Below, piece by piece: positions 1-5,259 of a stretch of 7,155 bases of DNA (the first letter of the stretch is position 1; each line of letters starts with the position of its first letter). The notes under the pieces are model-generated. The model saw nothing but the letters and a program-made list of their open reading frames with translations. It was not told the origin of the DNA and made no database searches. The DNA is from Bdellovibrionales bacterium (GTDB taxonomy: Bacteria; Bdellovibrionota_G; JALEGL01; JAGRAY01). The position numbers and the translations under genes are program-made. The DNA lies in contig JAGRAY010000088.1 in assembly GCA_020434375.1 (NCBI GenBank), forward strand, positions 1-7,155, in the 5' to 3' direction.

Positions 1-14
1 TGAAACACCAAAGT

Positions 15-84
15 AAATTTTGGAAGTTGCCTACTGGCTCCGTCGCTGCGCTCCAAGTCGCCATACGGCAATCTTCCAAAATTT
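15..84. repeat. Long imperfect inverted repeat, possible REP-like palindromic element
   Basis: Left arm 15-38 and right arm 60-84 are complementary: 12 paired bases (AAATTTTGGAAG at 15-26), a one-base bulge, 5 more pairs (TTGCC at 27-31), a 3-base internal mismatch, then TGGC with GCCA. The loop (39-59) is G+C-rich. The outer stem is A/T-rich and the inner part G/C-rich. No clear run of T follows the stem in either direction, so a simple intrinsic terminator fits poorly. A REP-like dispersed palindrome, or the processed 3' end of an upstream gene lying outside the window, are the alternatives. The loop shares the 8-mer GGCTCCGT (36-43) with the hairpin array in glpK (3888-3895), which may be chance. 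Confidence 0.6.
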
Positions 85-151
85 GAGTAGTATCAACTAA
101 AACTTAAAATACTATAAATGATAGCTCCCTAAAACCTTCAAAAAGTTACTT

Positions 152-178
152 TTGATAAAAGGCGTTTACTTTTATAAT
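152..178 (+). promoter_or_regulatory. Putative sigma70-type promoter of the HU/IHF gene
   Basis: A perfect TATAAT hexamer lies at 173-178, with TTGATA at 152-157 as a possible -35 box. The 15-base spacer is shorter than ideal. An overlapping alternative is TTTACT at 165-170 with TATATT at 189-194 (18-base spacer). The region is strongly A/T-rich. Either start would give a leader of roughly 65-85 bases before the ATG at 268. This rests on box matching by eye only. Confidence 0.4.
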
Positions 179-234
179 TTCAATATGTTATATTTAAACT
201 AGGCCACAAGGGGTTTATGAGCATTGCCCGAATC

Positions 235-243
235 TGTGGATAA
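235..243 (-). promoter_or_regulatory. Perfect consensus DnaA-box match (TTATCCACA on the minus strand)
   Basis: The plus strand reads TGTGGATAA, the exact complement of the classical DnaA-box 9-mer. It lies in the presumed leader of the HU/IHF gene, 24 bases before its start codon and downstream of an A/T-rich stretch (about 165-200). An exact 9-mer is expected only about 0.05 times on both strands of a window this size at even base composition. I saw no second box nearby, so it is not evidence of an origin. DnaA-linked regulation of a nucleoid protein gene is one possible reading. Confidence 0.4.
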
Positions 244-267
244 ACGCTTAACAAGTGAGGTTTTTAG

Positions 268-576
268 ATGACCAAGTCTGATTTAATTGAGACGCTCTCC
301 CAGAAGGCAAATTTACCCAAAAAACAGGCAGAGATGATCGTCGATTTGGTGTTCAATTCAATGACACAAGCCCTTAAGGATGGCGATCGAATCGAGATTC
401 GGGGTTTCGGCAGTTTCAAAGTAAAGAGTTATAAGCCTTATCAAGGACGAAACCCAAAAACGGGTGAAAAAGTTGACGTAAAAGCCAAAAAACTTCCATT
501 TTTTAAAGTCGGTAAGGAACTCAAAGAGCTGGTCGACCGAAATCGCGAAGCCAACCCCCTAAAATCTTCAGAGTAA
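268..576 (+). CDS. HU/IHF-family nucleoid DNA-binding protein, IHF-beta-like
   Basis: This is a small histone-like protein that would dimerise, bind the DNA minor groove and bend DNA, acting in nucleoid architecture, replication, recombination and transcription. Family marks are clear: an N-terminal helical dimerisation part (residues 1-40), the signature RIEIRGFGSF (41-50), the DNA-wrapping beta-arm with GRNPKTG (60-66) whose Pro63 is the intercalating residue in characterised members, and the PFFKVGKELKE end (77-87). MTKSDLIE and RIEIRGFGSF resemble IHF-beta more than typical HU. At 102 residues it is slightly longer than the usual 90-95, with an extra polar tail (about 91-102). The ATG is preceded by AAGTGAGG (253-260) at 7 bases. 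It converges on radA, with stops only 6 bases apart. HU versus IHF subunit identity cannot be settled here, so no symbol is given. Confidence 0.93.
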   Translation: MTKSDLIETLSQKANLPKKQAEMIVDLVFNSMTQALKDGDRIEIRGFGSFKVKSYKPYQGRNPKTGEKVDVKAKKLPFFKVGKELKELVDRNREANPLKSSE

Positions 577-582
577 TTATAC

Positions 583-1968
583 TTAACTATCTATCGTATT
601 TTTATTCCCGATGTGATCCAGAAGGTCTATCACTGAATTCAAAGGTGTCAATTGGAGTCTGAAGGCGTCGAGTGGTGCTTCTTTTTTGAAAGGAACAAGA
701 GCTTCTTTAAAGCCAAGTTTGCTAGATTCTTTCAATCTTAAGTCTTGTTGACGCACGGTGCGTATTTCACCCGAGAGACCTACTTCTCCAAAAACAATCA
801 TGGTGGAAGAAATGCTATTGTTTGTAACGCTGCTTAAGATGGCCGAACAAATGGCTAAATCAGCGGCAGGTTCAAAAAGCCTAAGACCGCCGACCACATT
901 GATATAAACATCGTAGTTCGATAAGACGATTCCAGCTCTTTTTTCCAAAACTGCCAACAGCATGGTCAGTCGATTTTTATCAAACCCTACGGCATTTCTA
1001 AGCGAAACCCCATAAGATGATTGGCAAGCCAAACCCTGAACTTCGACCAAAATAGGCCTTGATCCCTCAAGCGTTGGAAAAACAACAGATCCAGGTGTCT
1101 TATCAGGGCGTTCTCTCAAAAATAATTCAGAAGGGTTTGAAATTTCAACAAGACCGTCTCCTGCCATTTCAAAGACACCAATTTCGTCAGTGGGCCCAAA
1201 CCGATTTTTAAGACAACGAAGAATTCTACAGGGTTGTTCCCTTTCACCTTCAAAGTGCAGCACGGTATCAACAAGATGCTCCAAAGTTTTTGGTCCAGCA
1301 AGATTGCCATCTTTGGTGACGTGACCGACGATAAATATCGCAATATGATTTTGTTTACCGATTCTGACCAACTGATCGGCGACTTCTCTCACTTGACTAA
1401 TGCTACCCGGTATAGATGAGATATCGGGTGAGTAAAGTGTTTGAACAGAGTCAATGACCACTATTTGAGGTCGAATTTTTTCAATTTGAGTCAACACTTG
1501 ATGCAAATTTGTCTCTGCATAAACCAGTAATTGGTCATTTGATACGCCCAGTCTACTTGCTCTCATTTTAATCTGCTGAGCAGATTCCTCTCCAGAAACA
1601 TAAAGAGATGATCCAGCAAAGTCTTGGTCTAGAATTTTACCCAAAAGTTGTAAAAGCAACGTAGATTTTCCAACGCCGGGGTCTCCACCTAAGAGGACGA
1701 TGGAACCCTTAACAAGGCCCTTTCCCAGAACACGCTGAACTTCTACGATAGGAATATCAATGTAGGGAAGTTTGTGGTCTTCAATTTCAGATAGTGAAGA
1801 AGGGGTTTCGGTATGGTAGATTTTTCGATGGCCAGCTGTGGAGTGGAGGCCTTGTGTTGCTTCTTCAACCATGCTTTCCCAAGCCTGGCATTCAGGGCAT
1901 TTTCCATACCATTTCGGCGATAGAAATCCGCATGTTTGGCAGACAAATTGGGATTTTAGTTTTGCCAC
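583..1968 (-). CDS. radA: DNA repair/recombination protein RadA
   Basis: RadA (also called Sms) is a RecA-like, DnaB-like cytoplasmic ATPase that drives branch migration and processing of recombination intermediates. Seen in order: an N-terminal C4 zinc finger (Cys10, Cys13, Cys24, Cys27); the Walker A motif GGDPGVGKST (94-103, catalytic Lys101); a Walker B-like strand ending VVIDSVQT (Asp173); the RadA-specific KNRFG motif (254-258); and a C-terminal Lon-protease-like domain (about 290-450) with VVGGLRLFEPAADLA (358-372) and GEVGLSGEIR (394-403). Length 461 matches the roughly 460 residues typical of the family. The start is GTG; the following MAKLKSQFVCQTCG-type beginning is standard for RadA, so this start is preferred although no strong ribosome-binding site precedes it. 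It begins 12 bases after the HD-GYP stop, probably as the last gene of that unit. All key residues are present. Confidence 0.97.
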   Translation of the reverse strand: MAKLKSQFVCQTCGFLSPKWYGKCPECQAWESMVEEATQGLHSTAGHRKIYHTETPSSLSEIEDHKLPYIDIPIVEVQRVLGKGLVKGSIVLLGGDPGVGKSTLLLQLLGKILDQDFAGSSLYVSGEESAQQIKMRASRLGVSNDQLLVYAETNLHQVLTQIEKIRPQIVVIDSVQTLYSPDISSIPGSISQVREVADQLVRIGKQNHIAIFIVGHVTKDGNLAGPKTLEHLVDTVLHFEGEREQPCRILRCLKNRFGPTDEIGVFEMAGDGLVEISNPSELFLRERPDKTPGSVVFPTLEGSRPILVEVQGLACQSSYGVSLRNAVGFDKNRLTMLLAVLEKRAGIVLSNYDVYINVVGGLRLFEPAADLAICSAILSSVTNNSISSTMIVFGEVGLSGEIRTVRQQDLRLKESSKLGFKEALVPFKKEAPLDAFRLQLTPLNSVIDLLDHIGNKNTIDS

Positions 1969-1980
1969 AGAAGGGTCTAT

Positions 1981-3051
1981 TTAGCTTAAAAACGAGGGGA
2001 CGTGTATTTCTTTTTGGATATCCTTTTGCTTAGATATCTCGGAGACGAAAATAGACACAATATGAGGGTCAAATTGAGATCCTGCGTTTCGTTGGAGTTC
2101 TTCAATTGCCTCATATAACGACATCCCTCTTCGATAGACGCGATCGCTTGTCATAGCGTCGAAGGCGTCCACGATAGAAATGATTCTTGAACCAAGGGGA
2201 ATATCATTTCCTTTTAACCCTAAGGGATACCCAGAGCCGTCAAAGTTTTCATGATGATATAGTACCAAAGGCACTAAAAATTCGAGGCCTCTTATTGGTT
2301 TTATAATTTCAGAGGCTATTTTCGGATGCTGCCTTAATAAATGAATTTGAGAAGGTGTAAGCATTTTTGTACAGTTAAGAGTTTCGTGGTCGAGAGCCAC
2401 TTTGCCAATATCGTGAAGTAAAGAAGCTCTGAGAATAGATGTTGTATCTTCTCGCGGAAAATATTTGAGGATCATTTTTGTAAGAGCCATAACTCTCTCT
2501 GAGTGTCCAGAGGTATAAACATCTTTAATTTCAATCGATCGAAGAAAACTGCCGAGACATTTTTCATACGCTATAAATGGTGCATCTGAAAGAGCTGACT
2601 GAATGAATTCTTCAAAATCAGTGCACCAATATTTTGGAAAAGATGATTTAAAAATACCCACAACGCCGAACGTGTTCTCGTCAAATAGGTGAACAGGAAT
2701 CAGTTTTTTGAATCTGATCTTATTTGATTTTGGCTGCCGACTAAATGCTTGAGATTCATCAATAGTTTTGTCTCGACGACGGAAAAAGTAGCGGTTGAAA
2801 TAACTATGATTAAGTTCGCCAAGATCCGATGGATCAAATTGCTCTGAAGAGGTTTTTAGTATGCATTGAGTCTTTCCATTTGGATGGCATTGATGAAGTG
2901 TAATTGCATCTGCGTGAACAAGATGAACAACGCTGCCTAGAATTGACTTGATCCTTGAGTGCAAACTCAAGAGGTCTCCCAAATGTAAATCTTTTTTACG
3001 GTCAAAAAAAATGCGTGAAGGTTTGTTTGCGTCGGCATTCTTGGAGTGCAT
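1981..3051 (-). CDS. HD-GYP domain protein, predicted cyclic-di-GMP phosphodiesterase
   Basis: HD-GYP proteins hydrolyse cyclic-di-GMP through a two- or three-metal centre, lowering this second messenger that controls motility and surface behaviour. The C-terminal half (about 168-345) has the full set of hallmarks: His183 in SGHSERV, the HD pair in LLHDIGK (His213, Asp214), His242, the paired His266 and His267 in YHHENFDGSGYP with the GYP triplet (274-276), and Asp295 in IVDAFDAMTSDRVYR. It is therefore predicted to be active. The N-terminal part (about 24-160) looks like a divergent GAF-type sensor ending in FGVVGIF and a helix with FEEFIQSAL; that assignment is tentative. No signal peptide or membrane segment is visible, so it is probably cytoplasmic. 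The ATG lacks a good ribosome-binding site: an AAGGA lies about 20-25 bases upstream, and an in-frame stop rules out a more upstream start. It lies 41 bases after glpK and 12 before radA. Confidence 0.93.
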   Translation of the reverse strand: MHSKNADANKPSRIFFDRKKDLHLGDLLSLHSRIKSILGSVVHLVHADAITLHQCHPNGKTQCILKTSSEQFDPSDLGELNHSYFNRYFFRRRDKTIDESQAFSRQPKSNKIRFKKLIPVHLFDENTFGVVGIFKSSFPKYWCTDFEEFIQSALSDAPFIAYEKCLGSFLRSIEIKDVYTSGHSERVMALTKMILKYFPREDTTSILRASLLHDIGKVALDHETLNCTKMLTPSQIHLLRQHPKIASEIIKPIRGLEFLVPLVLYHHENFDGSGYPLGLKGNDIPLGSRIISIVDAFDAMTSDRVYRRGMSLYEAIEELQRNAGSQFDPHIVSIFVSEISKQKDIQKEIHVPSFLS

Positions 3052-3092
3052 TTAGTATACCACGGAAAAGTAAGTCCTTATAATGCGATGAG

Positions 3093-4754
3093 TTATGATG
3101 CGAAATCGATGACACACTGAACGGCTTTTTCCCAAGCTCTAAGATGTTCATTTCTTTGCTCGGAGCTCATTTCAGGTTCAATTACGGTTGTATTTGGAGA
3201 TTTGAAGTTAAAATCTGTTTTCATCGATTGATGATTAGCGCAGAGCTTGGCTGCACCGTAGGCAGTGATATCTGATAATTGTGGCACGGTGATTGGCATT
3301 TGCAGAATGCTCGAGAGAAAGTAAGTAAAAAACGAATTATTAGCCATTCCACCATCAATTTGCAATGCCTTCAATGAGTATCCTTGACATCTATCCAAAC
3401 CAACTATGAGATCATTGGCTTGAAATGCAACTGATTCCAACGCTCCACGAATGATGTGTGCTTTCGAAGTTCCTCGCGTTAAACCTAAGATGGCGGCCCT
3501 GACGTTTGGATTCCAATGTGGTGTTCCTAGTCCCGAGAAAGTGGGTATAAAAACGACTCCCTCGCTACTTTCAACAGACATTGCCAGATCCTGTGTATCA
3601 CTGCTGTTTACGAATAAGTCGAGTTGATCCTTCAGCCACTGCAAGGCAGCCCCAGCCACAAAAATAGAACCTTCTAAGGCAAAGGTTGGAGTGCCATTTT
3701 GCTTACAAGCCAGGGTCAACAAAAACCCATCTTTAGGTGAATGGACTTGTTGATCGCAAATAAATTTCTCCGGACTTACGTCCGTAGTATTTACTTTTGC
3801 AGCTTCGCTGGCCGAAGGAGCATCTCCTGGGCTGACGCCCGGGGTACTTTTGGAGAAATTTCCAACCGCGAAGCGGTTTGAGGGGGAGGCTCCGTGAGCT
3901 TTGCCCATAGAGGGGGCGACGCGAGCCCCTGTAATAGAAAGAGCAAATGCACCTGTACCAAACGTACACTTGGTTTGACCTGGAGAAACGCATCCGTGTC
4001 CATAGAGTGAGGCTTGCTGGTCTCCCGCTACAGCTAGAATGGGAATTTCTGACCCAAGGTGTTCTTTTTGAGTAAGACCATAATCGTCAATAGAATTTAA
4101 TACACGAGGAAAAAGTTCGATCGGAAAATTAAAATAATTTAAAAGTTCATCATCCCATGAGCGATCATGAATGTTGTAGCAAAGAGTACGACTCGCATTA
4201 GTAAAGTCAGTCAAATGGGTTTTACTTTGCGTAAGCTTTGCGATTAGCCAAGAATCAACAGTGCCAAACGCAAGATCGCCAGTCAGTAATAATGAGCGGC
4301 ATGTATCAATATTATCAATGAGCCAGGACAGTTTCGTTGCGGAAAAATAGGGATCAATAATAAGACCGGTTTTTTCTTGGATCCAAGTATTTCGGCCTTC
4401 CATTCTCATCCTATTGCATAAAGGCGTTGAGCGTCGGCATTGCCATACAATTGCATTGTGGATAGGCTCAAGAGTTTTTTTATTCCAGACTACAGTTGTT
4501 TCACGTTGATTGGAAATACCGATCCCTTTGATATTTTTGGAATTTATTCTTGCAGAAAGTATCGCGTCATGTGCGGCTTGGAGCGTCTTTTCAAATAATT
4601 CAATCGGGTTATGTTCGACCCATCCTGCCTTTGGAAAAATTTGATCAATGGGTTGATAACCTCTACTGACAGTTTGTCCATGAGCGTCAAAGAGGATGGC
4701 TGTCGATCCTGTTGTGCCTTGATCAAGCGCTAAGATATAATTATTTTGTTGCAT
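3093..4754 (-). CDS. glpK: Glycerol kinase carrying a ~58-residue in-frame insertion
   Basis: Glycerol kinase phosphorylates glycerol to glycerol 3-phosphate with ATP, the entry step for glycerol use and phospholipid precursor supply; it is cytoplasmic. Seen: the phosphate loop DQGTTGS (11-17), glycerol-contacting Arg84, Glu85, Trp104, Tyr136, Asp245 and Gln246 (by family knowledge), GTG at 266-268 for nucleotide phosphates, EGSIFVAGAALQWLKD (361-376), and DGGMANN (467-473). Length is 553 against about 500 normally. The excess lies between Gly276 and Gly343, where Escherichia coli GlpK has 8 residues and this protein has 66. The extra DNA is a hairpin-rich element, described separately. Conserved blocks continue in the same frame on both sides, so this is not a frameshift. 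Arg236, part of the fructose 1,6-bisphosphate site in E. coli, is Glu here, and its GGKGG stretch is absent, so that feedback is probably missing. Likely the first gene of the glpK, HD-GYP, radA unit. Confidence 0.96.
   Translation of the reverse strand: MQQNNYILALDQGTTGSTAILFDAHGQTVSRGYQPIDQIFPKAGWVEHNPIELFEKTLQAAHDAILSARINSKNIKGIGISNQRETTVVWNKKTLEPIHNAIVWQCRRSTPLCNRMRMEGRNTWIQEKTGLIIDPYFSATKLSWLIDNIDTCRSLLLTGDLAFGTVDSWLIAKLTQSKTHLTDFTNASRTLCYNIHDRSWDDELLNYFNFPIELFPRVLNSIDDYGLTQKEHLGSEIPILAVAGDQQASLYGHGCVSPGQTKCTFGTGAFALSITGARVAPSMGKAHGASPSNRFAVGNFSKSTPGVSPGDAPSASEAAKVNTTDVSPEKFICDQQVHSPKDGFLLTLACKQNGTPTFALEGSIFVAGAALQWLKDQLDLFVNSSDTQDLAMSVESSEGVVFIPTFSGLGTPHWNPNVRAAILGLTRGTSKAHIIRGALESVAFQANDLIVGLDRCQGYSLKALQIDGGMANNSFFTYFLSSILQMPITVPQLSDITAYGAAKLCANHQSMKTDFNFKSPNTTVIEPEMSSEQRNEHLRAWEKAVQCVIDFAS
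3762..3930 (-). repeat. In-frame palindromic insertion element within glpK (array of about six hairpins)
   Basis: The block coding for roughly residues 277-331 of GlpK has no counterpart in ordinary glycerol kinases. By hand count 82 of 130 bases at 3801-3930 are G or C (63%), against about 40% in nearby sequence. Successive hairpins on the plus strand have arms 3771-3775/3780-3784; 3803-3807/3813-3817; 3825-3832/3837-3844 (one G.T pair inside, one at the end); 3864-3869/3873-3878; 3889-3892/3896-3899; and 3913-3917/3925-3929. A perfect 10-base inverted repeat (3762-3771 and 3852-3861) encloses the first three. TACTTTTG recurs at 3792-3799 and 3845-3852. The encoded peptide is rich in Ser, Pro, Ala, Gly and Lys and is probably a flexible surface loop. 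It resembles in kind the in-frame palindromic elements of Rickettsia; the family is unrecognised. No target-site duplication is evident and the exact ends are uncertain. Confidence 0.72.
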
Positions 4755-4796
4755 AAAATTATAATAGGCCTCTTTAAGGTTTTCCCAAAAATCTAA

Positions 4797-4845
4797 TTAA
4801 TTGGCCACTTTTTGTATGGATTTGATACACTAAAAAGGCAATTAA
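4797..4845. promoter_or_regulatory. Imperfect dyad in the divergent glpK/cytochrome intergenic region
   Basis: TTAATTG (4797-4803) pairs with CAATTAA (4839-4845), CTTTTT (4808-4813) with AAAAAG (4832-4837), and GTAT (4814-4817) with ATAC (4825-4828), giving 17 pairs interrupted by small asymmetric loops. It sits in the middle of a 112-base region that must carry the start signals of both divergent units. A weak rightward promoter (TTGGCC at 4801-4806, TACACT at 4826-4831, 19-base spacer) would overlap it. It may be an operator for a dimeric regulator or a leader hairpin. A terminator role is unlikely between divergent genes. Confidence 0.35.
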
Positions 4846-4866
4846 ATTGGAGGATATTCGAAGATA

Positions 4867-5259
4867 ATGAAACTATTTTATTTATCGCTCTTTGTCGTGT
4901 TGCTTGTAGCGGCATGCGGAGGATCGGGGTCAAGCATAAAAGGTAAGTCAGATGCCGACAAGTTATGGGGAAGTGAAAGAGTATGTCTTCCTTGTCACTT
5001 GATGCAGCAACCGATTGCCAGACGTCACAACTATAGATGTGACACATGTCATCGTGGTAACCCATGGGCCGAAAATAAGGAAGAGGCTCACTATGATCTT
5101 ATTAGAAACCCTCAGGCTCCCCAAAATATTGATATGACATGTAACCGTTGTCATAAAAGACTTTTCGGAAAAGATGCTCCCTATAATCCAGAGTTTATTA
5201 AAGATGTCATTGTTTCACACAAAAGAAATGCTGGAGAGAGTTTGGAATGGTCCGAGTAG
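4867..5259 (+). CDS. Triheme c-type cytochrome lipoprotein
   Basis: This is a 130-residue exported, lipid-anchored protein with three haem-c attachment motifs: CLPCH (40-44), CDTCH (58-62) and CNRCH (92-96). The N-terminus has a hydrophobic stretch ending in the lipobox VAAC with the lipidated Cys17; Gly at +2 gives no inner-membrane retention signal, so the outer membrane is likely. A Gly/Ser-rich linker follows. Besides the three motif histidines there are exactly three others (His54, His75, His117), which could give three bis-His hexacoordinate haems typical of electron transfer rather than catalysis. The ATG at 4867 has a strong GGAGGA (4849-4854), though with a rather long 12-base spacing. 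It opens the rightward operon, and its 3' end overlaps the next start by 13 bases. I do not recognise a named family. Function as an envelope electron carrier is inferred from the motifs. Confidence 0.88.
   Translation: MKLFYLSLFVVLLVAACGGSGSSIKGKSDADKLWGSERVCLPCHLMQQPIARRHNYRCDTCHRGNPWAENKEEAHYDLIRNPQAPQNIDMTCNRCHKRLFGKDAPYNPEFIKDVIVSHKRNAGESLEWSE

Noticed and set aside
15..84. Inverted repeat as an intrinsic terminator
   Set aside because: Neither side shows a clear run of T after the stem, and the outer stem itself is A/T-rich. Kept as a palindromic repeat instead.
165..243. Replication origin (A/T-rich tract plus DnaA box)
   Set aside because: Only one box is present, no clustered or iterated boxes were seen, and no dnaA/dnaN or similar neighbours are in the window.
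3052..3059. TATACT directly before the HD-GYP ATG as a promoter
   Set aside because: It has the same geometry problem, with only two bases to the ATG, and no -35 match at suitable spacing. The short gap to glpK makes co-transcription simpler.
3729..3930. Frameshift or pseudogene in glpK
   Set aside because: Motifs before (GTG 266-268) and after (FLLT, EGSIFVAGAALQW) the insertion are in one uninterrupted frame, and the catalytic residues are intact.
3733..4003. Alternative open frames on the minus strand across the glpK insertion
   Set aside because: They exist because the G+C-rich element lacks stops in every frame of that strand. They have no ribosome-binding sites, and the GlpK frame is the one supported by conserved residues on both sides.
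4057..4059. His232 of GlpK as the phosphohistidine known from enterococcal glycerol kinase
   Set aside because: The residue number coincides, but aligning the following G-x-E-x-P-I segment places the enterococcal His one position away, at Glu here.
4755..4763. TATAAT directly before the glpK ATG as a promoter giving a leaderless transcript
   Set aside because: Only three bases separate it from the ATG, so a start 6-7 bases downstream would fall inside the gene after the start codon. No good -35 box is at 16-18 bases.
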